Assembly (NCBI GenBank): GCA_018055515.1
Contig: JAGPHL010000004.1
Span: 1-29,120 of the forward strand
Source of the DNA: Anaerolineae bacterium
GTDB taxonomy: Bacteria > Chloroflexota > Anaerolineae > B4-G1 > SLSP01
DNA length: 29,120 bases
Reading direction: 5' to 3'
Below are positions 7,899 through 16,264 of this stretch, piece by piece. The stretch's first letter is position 1; every line of letters starts with the position of its first letter. The translations under genes were made by a program, and so were the position numbers. The notes beneath the pieces were generated by a model. The model was not told the origin of the DNA and did no database searches. It saw only the letters and a program-made list of their open reading frames with translations.

Positions 7899-8873
7899 GT
7901 GAATACACAAAGCGAATTTCAATATCGTAGCCTGTTACAAGCAGAGCTTCAAGAAGTTGAGGCGCGACTTCTGGAGATGCCCGCCAATGCGCCGCCAGAG
8001 GTGACACAGGCCCTGCGGGGGGTCATTGCCAGCGGCGGCAAACGCCTGCGCCCCGTCCTGACGCTGCTCTCCGCCCATCTGTGCTCAGCGCCGCTCGCGC
8101 GAGTCATCCCGGTCGCCGCCGGCGTCGAATTGCTCCACACCGCCACGCTGATCCATGACGACCTCATTGACAACGCGACCATGCGGCGGGGGCATCCCAC
8201 CCTCAACGCACAATGGAGCACGCCGGCGACCGTGCTCGCGGGGGATTGGGTGTTTGCCCGGGCGGCGGTGCTGGCAGCGCAAGGACAGAATCTCAAGGTC
8301 GTAGAACGTTTTTCGGACACCCTGGGGATCATTTGCGCGGGCGAGCTCAGCCAATTCTTCAGCAGACGCGGCCAGACGCCCACCTATGAGGATTACGAGC
8401 GCCGCATCTTCGCCAAGACGGCCTCCCTGTTTGCACTGGCCATGGAAGTCGGCCCGCAGATGGCCGAAAGTGCACCGGAGGACATCGCCGCGTTATCGCG
8501 CTTCGGGGCGCTGCTTGGCAGCGCCTTCCAAATCACCGATGACGTCCTGGATTTCGTGGGGGATGAAGCCACCTTAGGGAAACCCGTCGGCAGCGATCTC
8601 CAGCAGGGGCTCGTCACATTGCCGGTGTTGGAATATTTGAAGCTGCATCCCGAAGACCCCCGGGTGCGCGAGATTCTGCGCACGCCAGGGGACACCGACA
8701 TGCTGCGAGACCTCGTCGCCGATCTGTGCGCGTCCGGCGCCATCGAAAGCGCCATGAGCGTCGCCAGGAGCCACATCCAGACGGCGCTCGCCTTGCTCAA
8801 CGACTTCCCCCCTTCCCCTTACCGGCAGGCCATAGAGGAGATCGCCACCTTTGCCGTCCGCCGCCCCTACTGA
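7899..8873 (+). CDS. Long-chain polyprenyl diphosphate synthase
   Basis: Condenses isopentenyl diphosphate onto an allylic primer to make a trans-polyprenyl diphosphate, most likely the side chain of menaquinone or another lipid; cytoplasmic, 324 aa. GGKRLRP (46-52) is the IPP-binding block. The first aspartate-rich motif is D87-D88-L-I-D91 in LIHDDLID and the second is D214-D215-V-L-D218 in QITDDVLDF. Ala and Thr occupy the positions five and four residues before the first motif, where a bulky aromatic would stop elongation early, so a long product (IspB/HepT-like) is inferred. GTG at 7899 is chosen because it lies just downstream of the promoter and gives a normal length; it lacks a visible ribosome-binding site, so a leaderless-like start is possible. 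It is first in a four-gene run and overlaps the next gene by 23 nt. Confidence 0.94.
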   Translation: MNTQSEFQYRSLLQAELQEVEARLLEMPANAPPEVTQALRGVIASGGKRLRPVLTLLSAHLCSAPLARVIPVAAGVELLHTATLIHDDLIDNATMRRGHPTLNAQWSTPATVLAGDWVFARAAVLAAQGQNLKVVERFSDTLGIICAGELSQFFSRRGQTPTYEDYERRIFAKTASLFALAMEVGPQMAESAPEDIAALSRFGALLGSAFQITDDVLDFVGDEATLGKPVGSDLQQGLVTLPVLEYLKLHPEDPRVREILRTPGDTDMLRDLVADLCASGAIESAMSVARSHIQTALALLNDFPPSPYRQAIEEIATFAVRRPY

Positions 8874-9825
8874 AACCTCGCTCTCGATCATCATCGTGAG
8901 CTGGAATGTGCGTGACTTGCTGCGCCGCGCCCTGCTCTCGATCTTCGCTGCATGGGAGGGGGGCGATGGGTTAGAAGTCATCGTTGTGGACAACGCCTCG
9001 ACCGATGGCAGCGTCGCCATGCTGCGTGATGAATTCCCTCACGTCAACGTCATCGCTAACGCCAACAACCTTGGCTTCACGAAGGCCAACAACCAGGGCC
9101 TGGCCGCAGCGCACGGCGCGCAGCTGCTGCTCCTCAATCCCGACACGGAGCTCGAAGGGGCCGCTCTGTCCACGCTTTCTGACTACGCGAAAGAACACCC
9201 CGCCGCCGGGATGCTCGGCCCACAACTCCTCAACCCCGACGGCACCGTGCAGTCCTCCCGCCGCCGCTTCCCTACCCTGCCGGTGCTCTTCCTGGAAAGC
9301 ACCTGGTTGCAAGGACTCGCCCCCCGCAAACTCCTGCGCCAGTATTACCTGGAAGATCAGCCAGACGAGGTGTGTCAGCCGGTGGATTGGATCACCGGTG
9401 CGGCGATGTTCACCCGCCGCGAAGTCGTCGCGCAGGTCGGCGGGATGGACGAGCGCTTCTTCATGTACTCGGAGGAGCTCGATTGGTGTCGTCGCATCAA
9501 AGCGGCGGGATGGGAAATTCACTACGTCCCTGCCGCGCGCATCATCCACCATGAAGGCAAGAGCAGCGAACAGGTCGTCGCCGCGCGGCACATCCATTTC
9601 CAAACGAGCAAGGTGCAGTACGCGCGGAAGTATCACGGCGTGTTCATCGCCGAACTCCTGCGCCTCTGGCTGCTGGGACAATACGTCTGGCAAACAGGCG
9701 TCGAAGCAGCAAAATGGGCGCTGGGCAGCCGGCGTCCCCTGCGCGCGGAGCGCATCGCCGCTTACCGGTGCGTACTCCGCAGCGGACTGCGCTACCGACA
9801 TCCCCTTCAAGGAGCGTCCTCATGA
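8851..9825 (+). CDS. Family 2 glycosyltransferase (rhamnosyltransferase-like)
   Basis: A 324-aa GT-A enzyme likely adding a sugar from a nucleotide donor to a cell-surface glycan. LSIIIVSWN opens the Rossmann-like fold, D47 lies in VVDNASTDGS, and D98 in LLNPDTE occupies the DXD-like metal position. WITGAAMFTRREV and the EELDW block (E208-W212) with the candidate catalytic acid complete the WbbL/RfbF-type layout. The end of the protein has a hydrophobic or amphipathic stretch near 265-285 (ELLRLWLLGQYVW) that may associate with the membrane. The start is a TTG at 8851 inside the previous gene, with AGAGGAG ten bases upstream; any later start would cut the first beta strand. It ends in an ATGA overlap with the transporter gene. 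The acceptor and donor are unknown. Confidence 0.92.
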   Translation: MPSAAPTETSLSIIIVSWNVRDLLRRALLSIFAAWEGGDGLEVIVVDNASTDGSVAMLRDEFPHVNVIANANNLGFTKANNQGLAAAHGAQLLLLNPDTELEGAALSTLSDYAKEHPAAGMLGPQLLNPDGTVQSSRRRFPTLPVLFLESTWLQGLAPRKLLRQYYLEDQPDEVCQPVDWITGAAMFTRREVVAQVGGMDERFFMYSEELDWCRRIKAAGWEIHYVPAARIIHHEGKSSEQVVAARHIHFQTSKVQYARKYHGVFIAELLRLWLLGQYVWQTGVEAAKWALGSRRPLRAERIAAYRCVLRSGLRYRHPLQGASS

Positions 9826-10724
9826 ATTCACATCTTGGCGAATGGGTCGCCCTGATAACCGCTGCCCTCTGGACCTTCACGTCGCTCTTTTTTGCGCGCG
9901 CTTCCCAACGCATCGGCTCGCAAGCGGTGAATCGCCTGCGGCTTCTGCTGGCGACCGGCTGCCTCAGTCTGACTCACTTCCTGTTGGAAGGGACGTTCTT
10001 CCCGGCCCACGTCACGCCGGAACGCTGGGGCTGGCTCGCGCTTTCCGCCATCATCGGCCTGGCGCTAGGCGACGGGCTGCTCTTCTACGCCTACACGCTG
10101 ATCGGGCCGCGCCTGGCAATGGTGTTGATGGCAACCGCGCCCGTCATGAGCGTCCTCCTGGCGTGGCTCTTCCTGGGTGAGACGCTGAACACGACCGAAT
10201 TGCTCGCCATTTTCATCACCGTCATCGGCGTCGGATGGGTAGTGCTGGAGCAGCAACCGGCGGAGGATTCCGTCACGCAGCGTCGGGCGTCGGTGCCGGG
10301 CATCCTCTGCGGATTGGGTGCAGCAGCGGGACAGGCGGTGGGACTGATCCTCTCCAAGCAGGGCATGACCGGCGATTTCCCCGCGCTGTCGGCAAGCCTC
10401 ATCCGTGTGACGGTCGCCAGCCTCAGCGTCTGGCTCATTGCCCTGCCGCGGCGCGAGGTCGGCAGCACACTTCGGGCGTTGCGCGACCCTCAAACCCGCA
10501 ATCCCGTCCTGCTGGGGACTATTTTCGGCCCATCCCTGGGGATGACGCTCTCGCTCGTGGCGGTGCAGCTGAGCGAGGTGGGCATCGCCTCGACCTTGAT
10601 GGCGCTCAGCCCCGTGATGATGCTTCCCATCGCCCACTGGCAGCTGCAGGAACACATCACAGCGCGCGCCGTCGTCGGGACCCTTGCCGCCATATGCGGC
10701 GTGGGGATGCTCTTTCTGCTGTAA
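9822..10724 (+). CDS. EamA/DMT-superfamily transporter
   Basis: A 300-aa inner-membrane protein with ten predicted hydrophobic helices in two repeated halves, the drug/metabolite transporter architecture. Each half contains the family-like pattern at the end of the repeat: LMATAPVMSVLLAWLFLGE in the first and LMALSPVMMLPIAHWQLQE in the second, showing the internal duplication directly. The substrate cannot be read from sequence; relatives export amino acids, metabolites or lipid-linked intermediates. ATG at 9822 has AAGGAG seven bases upstream and overlaps the glycosyltransferase stop as ATGA, implying translational coupling. The frame extends upstream to 9714, but that part lies within the glycosyltransferase. 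Confidence 0.93.
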   Translation: MNSHLGEWVALITAALWTFTSLFFARASQRIGSQAVNRLRLLLATGCLSLTHFLLEGTFFPAHVTPERWGWLALSAIIGLALGDGLLFYAYTLIGPRLAMVLMATAPVMSVLLAWLFLGETLNTTELLAIFITVIGVGWVVLEQQPAEDSVTQRRASVPGILCGLGAAAGQAVGLILSKQGMTGDFPALSASLIRVTVASLSVWLIALPRREVGSTLRALRDPQTRNPVLLGTIFGPSLGMTLSLVAVQLSEVGIASTLMALSPVMMLPIAHWQLQEHITARAVVGTLAAICGVGMLFLL

Positions 10725-10744
10725 AAGGTAAAGGCCGCCATGTC

Positions 10745-11683
10745 ATGAGACAGAAAAACGCTCTGTATCGGCTGAGTGGACTCCTCTGCCTGGCGCTACT
10801 GGCCGCTTGTGGGACCAGTCACCGCGACATCACGCCGCTTTCCCCGCCCCCATCGCCGACCCCCTCGCCCTCCCCGCTGACCTTCGAGGGAGAAACGGCC
10901 TTCGGCTGGGTGCAACGACAATGTGACCTGGGGGCTCGCGTCACCGGCAGCGAGGCCAATCGTCAGGCCGGCGACATGATTCTGGCGGAGCTGGCGGCGC
11001 AAGGTTGGACGACGGCGGAGCAGACGTTCACCTACCAGGGAACACCGGTGCGCAATCTGCTCGCCTGGCGCGGCGAGGGCACGTCGGCCCTCCTCGTCGG
11101 CGCACACTACGATTCCCGTCGCGCCGCCGACATGGAAGATCCCAGCGTGCCGGTGATGGGCGCAAATGATGGCGCCAGCGGCGTCGCGGTGCTGTTGGAG
11201 CTCGCCCGCGTCCTCGACTGGCGCGCGCCGGACGTCCGGCTATATCTGGCTTTCTTCGACGCGGAGGACAACGGTCGGCTCGCCGGCTGGGATTGGATCG
11301 TGGGATCGCGCTACATGGCGGAGCACTGGGGAGAGGCGGGCGAGCCGCCGCTCACGGCCATGATCCTGGTGGACATGGTCGGCGACGCTGATCAGCAGCT
11401 CTACTACGAGGGTCAATCGGACGCGGCGCTGCGCGAGCAGCTCTGGAGCCTGGCGGGGACGTTGGGCTATGGCGAGCGCTTCATCCCGACGCCCCGCTAC
11501 ACCCTGCTCGACGATCACCTCCCGTTTTTGGAGCGCGGCATTCCGGCGGTGGACCTCATTGACTTCGACTATCCGTACTGGCACACCACCCAGGACACCC
11601 CCGACAAAGTGTCGGCAGAGAGCCTGGAAGCGGTCGGACGCACGCTGGAGGTCTGGCTGGAGGGCGCCGCCCTTCGAAAATGA
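10745..11683 (+). CDS. M28-family zinc peptidase lipoprotein (aminopeptidase or glutaminyl-cyclase-like)
   Basis: A 312-aa predicted lipoprotein, anchored on the outer face of the membrane and expected to cleave N-terminal residues or cyclise glutaminyl peptides. The signal peptide ends in LLAAC with C22 as the lipidation site, followed by a Pro/Ser-rich spacer. Zinc ligands are all visible: H121 in GAHYDSR, D142 in ANDGASG, E174 in FFDAEDNG with D175 beside it, D210 in LVDMVGD, and H280 in YWHTTQDT. A short insertion after DAEDNG (GWDWIVGSRY) is reminiscent of glutaminyl-peptide cyclotransferases, so the exact activity is open. The start at 10745 lies 20 nt after the transporter stop; the frame is open much further upstream, but that part overlaps the transporter and no longer resembles protein. 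Confidence 0.9.
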   Translation: MRQKNALYRLSGLLCLALLAACGTSHRDITPLSPPPSPTPSPSPLTFEGETAFGWVQRQCDLGARVTGSEANRQAGDMILAELAAQGWTTAEQTFTYQGTPVRNLLAWRGEGTSALLVGAHYDSRRAADMEDPSVPVMGANDGASGVAVLLELARVLDWRAPDVRLYLAFFDAEDNGRLAGWDWIVGSRYMAEHWGEAGEPPLTAMILVDMVGDADQQLYYEGQSDAALREQLWSLAGTLGYGERFIPTPRYTLLDDHLPFLERGIPAVDLIDFDYPYWHTTQDTPDKVSAESLEAVGRTLEVWLEGAALRK

Positions 11684-11695
11684 GCCGCCGATTTC

Positions 11696-11722
11696 GGGCG
11701 CCCTGGCAGACGTCAGGCGCCC
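11696..11722. terminator. Possible shared hairpin between convergent M28 and polA genes
   Basis: GGGCGCC (11696-11702) and GGCGCCC (11716-11722) form a 7-bp stem with a 13-nt loop. The right arm overlaps the last polA codons. No T tract follows on either strand, so the function is uncertain. Confidence 0.3.
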
Positions 11723-14493
11723 TTCCAGGGCTGCATTTCCTCCCAGTTCGCCCCCGTCTCGACGTCCACTTTGAGCGGCACACGCAGCTCGAAGGCGCCC
11801 TCCATGCACGCCCGCATCAGCGCCACCGCCTGCGGCACTTCCTCGGCCGGCGCCTCGACGACCAGCTCGTCGTGTACCTGCAGGATCATCCGCGCCTGCA
11901 ATCCCTGCTCCCTGAACGCGGCGTGAAGCCGTAACATCGCCAATTTGATGATGTCGGCGGCGGTGCCCTGAATGGGCGTGTTGATGGCCATCCGTTGCGC
12001 GGCCTGCCGCTGATTGACGCTGGCCGGGCTGCCCGGCGCCAGTTCGGGGAAATAGCGCCGCCGTTTGAGCAGGGTCTCGACGTAGCCGCGCTGCGCCGCC
12101 TCGCGCTGCACCTGTTCCATGTACGCGCGCACGCGGGGGAATTGGGCGAAATAGCGCGTGATGAACTCCTCCGCCTTGGGGACGCTCACGCCGATCTGCC
12201 CGGAGAGGCCATACGCGGTCTGACCGTAGATCAGCCCGAAGTTGACGGCCTTGGCAATCCGCCGCATGTCGTAAGTCACCTCGGAGAGCGGCACGCCGAA
12301 CACCGCCGCGGCCGTGCGCGCGTGGACGTCCTCCCCGCGCAGGAAGGCCTCGATCAGGCCCGGGTCTTCGGAGACGTGTGCCATCACCCGCAGCTCCACC
12401 TGCGAGTAATCCGCGCTGATCAACACCCAGCCCGCCGGCGCCACAAAAGCGCGTCGCACCCGTCGCCCCTCTTCGGTGCGGATGGGGATGTTCTGCAAAT
12501 TGGGATTGGCAGACGAGAGCCGTCCCGTCACGGTCCCGACTTGATTGTAGGAGGTATGCACGCGCCCGGTCTCCGGGTGGACCAGCGCGGGCAAGGCGTC
12601 CACATACGTGGATTTGAGTTTGGAGAGCTCCCGATGCTCCAAAATGCGCTCCACGATGGGATGGGAGCCGCGCAAGCTCTCCAGCACCTCGGCCCGCGTC
12701 GAATAGTGCCCCGACTGCAGCTTCTTCACGCCGCGCGCCGACAGGCCCAGCCGCTCAAACAAAATCACCGAGAGCTGCTGCGTGGAATTGATGTTGAAGG
12801 GTTCGCCGGCCAGCTCGTAGATGTCCGCCTCCAAACGCGCGAGGCGCCCGGCGAGCTCGGCGGAAAGCGCCTCCAGCCAGGCGAGGTCCAGATGCACTCC
12901 CGTCATTTCCATGTCCATGAGCACTTCGATGAGCGGCATTTCCAGCTCGTGCAAGAGCCGCTCCTGCGCGTGCGCCTCCAACTCGGCCTGCAGGAGCGGC
13001 ATCAAGCGCAGGCTCATGTCCGCGTCGGCGGCGGCGTAGGGCATGACCTGCGCCAACGGGATAGCGTCCATGGACTTCTGCTCCTTGCCGCTGCCGATGA
13101 GGGTCGTGATCTCCGTCATCTGCACGCCAAGCCGCGCCCACGCCAGGTTCTTCAAACCCAGGTTGGGCGAATCGGGGTTGATCAGCCACTCCGCCAGCAT
13201 CGTGTCGAAGGACAGGCCCGCCAGCGGCAGGCCGGCCCGGCGCAGGACTTTGGCGTCATATTTGAGGTTGTGCCCGACCTTGGGCAGGGAGACGTCCGCG
13301 AACAGCGGGCCAAGATGGCGCTGAAGCTGCTCCAGCGTCAGTCGCGGCTCACCGGCGGGCGCAAGTAGCGGCACGTACCAGGCCTCGCCGGCGCGATGGG
13401 TCAACGAGAGACCCACCAGCGTCGCCAGCATGGCGTCAGTGCCCGTCGTCTCCGTGTCCACAGCGAGGAGCGACGCCTCAGCGCGCAGGCGCTCTGCCAA
13501 CGCCTGCAAGGTCGCCTCATCGGCGACGAGGTGATAGTCACCCAGCGCCGGCGCGGGGGCGGCGACTTGGGCGCCTTCCAGCTCGCCGAAGAGCGGCAGC
13601 TGTCCCTCCGGCATGCCGCCAGAGGGCAGGCTCGCGACCCGCGACAGGAGGCTGCGGAATTCCAGCTCTTGCAGGAGCGAGGTCAGCGCGGCCCGATCGG
13701 CCTTTTGCCAGCCTGCCGCCGCCGCGAGATCCAGCTTCACGGGGACGTCGCGCACGATGCGCCCCAGGCGCTGACTCAACAGCGCCGACTCACGCCCCTC
13801 TTTGAGCGCCTGCTGCGTGCGCGGCGGGAGCTCCTCAAGATGTGTGTAGACCCCCTCGAGGGAGCCGTATTGCTTCAGCAGCGTGGTCGCTCCCTTTTCG
13901 CCCACGCCGCGCACCCCGGGGATGTTGTCGGACTTGTCGCCCAGCAACGCCTTGAGATCCACGAGCTGTTGCGGCTCGAGGCCGGTCTTCTCGCGCACCG
14001 CCGCCGGGTCGAAGCGCAGGGTGTCGGAAAAACGTCGCCCAGAGGTCAGCACCGTCACATGATCGTCCACCAGCTGCAGGGCATCGCGGTCGCCGGTGAC
14101 GATCACCGTGTCAATGCCGGCTTCGGCGGCCTGCCGCGACAGGGTCCCCAGGAGGTCATCGGCCTCGTAATCCTCCACTTCCACCACGGGTATCCCCAGC
14201 GCCGCGACGAACTCCCGCACCCGCTGCATCTGCCCGCGCATCTCTTCCGGCATCTTTTCACGATGCGCCTTGTATTCAGGGTACTCGCGCACGCGGAAGG
14301 AGGGACCTTTGTCGAAAGTCACGATGGCATAATCAGGGCGCTCTTCCAGCAGCACGGAGAGCAGCATCGAAGCGAAGCCAAAGACCGCGTTGGTCAGCTC
14401 GCCTTTCGAGGTCTGCAGGTCGGGCGGCAGCGCGTGAAAGGCCCGATAAGCCAGCGAGTGGCCGTCTACCAGCACCAGTTTTTTCGACCCCAT
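11713..14493 (-). CDS. polA: DNA polymerase I
   Basis: Repair and Okazaki-fragment-processing polymerase, 926 aa against 928 in E. coli. The N-terminal 5' nuclease has DGHSLAYRAFHAL, DYEADDLLG, VTGDRDALQLV and GDKSDNIPGVRGVGEKGA. The middle 3'-5' exonuclease keeps D346 and E348 in VDTETTG, the Exo II block GHNLKYDAK and the Exo III block AAADADMSL, so proofreading should be active, unlike in Taq polymerase. The polymerase domain has motif A with D695 in SADYSQVELR, the O-helix KAVNFGLIYG with F752 at the nucleotide-discriminating position, and motif C with H874-D875 in VHDELVVEAP. The start has GGGGAGGG upstream. It lies 109 nt downstream of the CpXC gene on the same strand, with a hairpin between them, and converges on the M28 gene. 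Confidence 0.98.
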   Translation of the reverse strand: MGSKKLVLVDGHSLAYRAFHALPPDLQTSKGELTNAVFGFASMLLSVLLEERPDYAIVTFDKGPSFRVREYPEYKAHREKMPEEMRGQMQRVREFVAALGIPVVEVEDYEADDLLGTLSRQAAEAGIDTVIVTGDRDALQLVDDHVTVLTSGRRFSDTLRFDPAAVREKTGLEPQQLVDLKALLGDKSDNIPGVRGVGEKGATTLLKQYGSLEGVYTHLEELPPRTQQALKEGRESALLSQRLGRIVRDVPVKLDLAAAAGWQKADRAALTSLLQELEFRSLLSRVASLPSGGMPEGQLPLFGELEGAQVAAPAPALGDYHLVADEATLQALAERLRAEASLLAVDTETTGTDAMLATLVGLSLTHRAGEAWYVPLLAPAGEPRLTLEQLQRHLGPLFADVSLPKVGHNLKYDAKVLRRAGLPLAGLSFDTMLAEWLINPDSPNLGLKNLAWARLGVQMTEITTLIGSGKEQKSMDAIPLAQVMPYAAADADMSLRLMPLLQAELEAHAQERLLHELEMPLIEVLMDMEMTGVHLDLAWLEALSAELAGRLARLEADIYELAGEPFNINSTQQLSVILFERLGLSARGVKKLQSGHYSTRAEVLESLRGSHPIVERILEHRELSKLKSTYVDALPALVHPETGRVHTSYNQVGTVTGRLSSANPNLQNIPIRTEEGRRVRRAFVAPAGWVLISADYSQVELRVMAHVSEDPGLIEAFLRGEDVHARTAAAVFGVPLSEVTYDMRRIAKAVNFGLIYGQTAYGLSGQIGVSVPKAEEFITRYFAQFPRVRAYMEQVQREAAQRGYVETLLKRRRYFPELAPGSPASVNQRQAAQRMAINTPIQGTAADIIKLAMLRLHAAFREQGLQARMILQVHDELVVEAPAEEVPQAVALMRACMEGAFELRVPLKVDVETGANWEEMQPWKGA

Positions 14494-14552
14494 GAGACCC
14501 TCCCCTCGTGCAAAGATGGTGATGAGTCTGAAAACACTCCCCTGCGCGACAT

Positions 14553-14586
14553 CCCCCGTTCACATGTGCGGACGTGTGAACGGGGG
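14553..14586 (-). terminator. Hairpin between the CpXC gene and polA
   Basis: A perfect 12-bp inverted repeat (14553-14564 with 14575-14586, 10-nt loop, further wobble pairing possible) lies 16 nt after the CpXC stop. No T tract follows on the minus strand, so it may attenuate or stabilise rather than fully terminate. Confidence 0.5.
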
Positions 14587-14602
14587 AACGGACAGGCTGC
14601 TC

Positions 14603-16072
14603 CTAACGCCGGCTGATGATGAGGCCGCTCGGCGTCTGGCCTTCACCGGGCGCCGCAGCGGGTTTTGACGCAGCGGAGGGGGTCTCCAGGTGCAGCGGCT
14701 CCTCCGAGGGGCCGGCGACTTCCTGCGCCCGCGCCCGAATCAGCGCCAGGCGATCCGCCACCTCGGCCTCGCCCTGCTCACGCGATTCCTGCTCCAACGC
14801 CTCCAGGAACTGGAAGAGCTGCGGCTGCAAGAGCGGACGATTATCGCGCAGGAATTCGAGCAGCTGCTCGTCATCGGCCGCGGCCAGCGCGCGGCGGACG
14901 AAGAGCATCTCCGGCGGCATGGACTCCTCCGAGATCCGGTTCAAGATCCCGACCACGCGGTTCAAAGCCTGCAACAGGGCCTGATCGCCGCGCTGCTGAG
15001 CCTCGCGCAACTGCGCCTGGAGCAAGTACATGAAGGACTCATCCAGTTCCGAGAGGTGACTGCGCGCCAGCTTGAGCGGATCCTCGCTCGAAATCAGCTT
15101 CTGCAGCAGCACTAGCCGCTCCCGCGCCAGGTCCTGCCCCGCCTTGCTGAGGGTTTCCCGCGTGTCGAGCACCCGCCGCCGCAGGGCCTTGAGGCGTTCC
15201 TGCTCTGCGGGGGATTCCGCCGTCTCCACGCGCTGCAGCAACAACTGGAAGAAGCTGTAATCCATCAACGGCAGTCCCATCTGCACGAGCATGTCCACCG
15301 TTTCATCATCCTGCGCCGCGAGGAGCGCTTCCAGCAGCGTTTCCGGCGTGGGATTGTCGGCAAAACCGCGCAACACATCGGTGCGGGCCACCAGCCGCTG
15401 TCCCACCGGATGGGTCTCCACGAGGTGCAGATAGAGCTGGCGCAGGCGGCGGCCCTCAGCACTGAGGTGCGTTTCCTCTTCCTCCGCAGTCTCCTCGCCG
15501 GCCTCCGACTGTGACATGGCGCCGGTCGCCTGGAGCAAATACTGCAACAAGCCGAAGAACTCCTCGTCAATCAAGGTCTCGTTTTCGGCGATCATGGCGT
15601 CCCACCCCTCAGGGTCGGCCTCCAACAGCTGGCTGAGCAGCTCCCGTTGCTCGCGGCTGCGCTGCATGTCCTCTTCGGTCACGCCCTCGATTTCGAGCGC
15701 GCGCCGTACCAGGCCATCCAGCGTGATGAAGGTCTCCGGCTGGAAGAGGTAGCCCTTGCGTTCTTCTGGCGCGAGGGAATTCATCAGCTGCTGGGTCAAC
15801 GTGCCGGCATAGCGCTGCCGGTCCACTTCGGTGCGCCCGGATTCCATGGGCAGATACAGCAGGGCCACTTCGTGCTCGGGATCATGGTAGATAAAGGGCA
15901 GATTGAGAGCGCCCGCATTGCCGCAACGCGGGCAGACCGCCACATTCACCGCGCCGCTCAACACACGATTCTTCACCCCCGGATCAACACGCGCATCCAG
16001 GACCTGCTCGATGTAGGTCTGGAACTCAGTGCGACACACGGGACAGGTAACACGCGCAATAGCAGTTGGCAT
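14603..16072 (-). CDS. CpXC-domain zinc-ribbon protein with long helical C-terminal region
   Basis: Function unknown. The 489-aa protein starts with a CpXC domain: C10-P-V-C13 and C47-P-R-C50 form a four-cysteine site likely to bind zinc, followed by the conserved stretch LNLPFIYHDPEHEVALLYLP. Everything after about residue 130 is strongly charged, Glu/Gln/Leu-rich and predicted helical, with repeated short blocks such as LLQYLLQ, LYLHLVE, LLEALLAAQ, FFQLLLQRVE and LQAQLREAQQ, suggesting an alpha-solenoid or coiled-coil bundle. The last 40 residues are Pro/Ala/Ser-rich and probably disordered. No signal peptide or membrane helix is present. AAGGAG lies eight bases before the start. The gene is monocistronic or leads polA. 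Most CpXC proteins I know of are shorter, so the long helical part is distinctive. Confidence 0.85.
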   Translation of the reverse strand: MPTAIARVTCPVCRTEFQTYIEQVLDARVDPGVKNRVLSGAVNVAVCPRCGNAGALNLPFIYHDPEHEVALLYLPMESGRTEVDRQRYAGTLTQQLMNSLAPEERKGYLFQPETFITLDGLVRRALEIEGVTEEDMQRSREQRELLSQLLEADPEGWDAMIAENETLIDEEFFGLLQYLLQATGAMSQSEAGEETAEEEETHLSAEGRRLRQLYLHLVETHPVGQRLVARTDVLRGFADNPTPETLLEALLAAQDDETVDMLVQMGLPLMDYSFFQLLLQRVETAESPAEQERLKALRRRVLDTRETLSKAGQDLARERLVLLQKLISSEDPLKLARSHLSELDESFMYLLQAQLREAQQRGDQALLQALNRVVGILNRISEESMPPEMLFVRRALAAADDEQLLEFLRDNRPLLQPQLFQFLEALEQESREQGEAEVADRLALIRARAQEVAGPSEEPLHLETPSAASKPAAAPGEGQTPSGLIISRR

Positions 16073-16115
16073 TTGTAATACTCCTTATTCCTTCAATTTC
16101 AATGAGCTTGCATAC

Positions 16116-16143
16116 ATGATAATTTTGCCGCCATGGACCACAA
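16116..16143 (-). promoter_or_regulatory. Candidate promoter of the CpXC gene
   Basis: On the minus strand TTGTGG (16138-16143) precedes TATCAT (16116-16121) by 16 bp. The remaining sequence between the kinase stop at 16265 and this site shows no further recognisable element. Confidence 0.45.
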
Positions 16144-16264
16144 AAATTCCCTCTGCGTTCCCCAAAATGGCGCACGAATGAACGCAGATTTCGCGGGTCA
16201 AACGACAAAAGTGCGTCCGGTGCCGTCCAGCCGGCTGACGCCGGGCCGAACAGCCACGGGAAAA

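Noticed and set aside
8971..9810. A 279-codon minus-strand frame opposite the glycosyltransferase
   Set aside because: The GT2 motifs on the plus strand are complete and the minus-strand protein resembles nothing.
10235..10744. N-terminal extension of the M28 peptidase frame
   Set aside because: The extension overlaps the transporter gene, and the signal peptide with lipobox begins at 10745.
11995..14616. Long plus-strand frames (457 and 406 codons) over polA
   Set aside because: They mirror polA codons; the translation is Arg/Gln/His-rich and matches no family, whereas polA is unmistakable.
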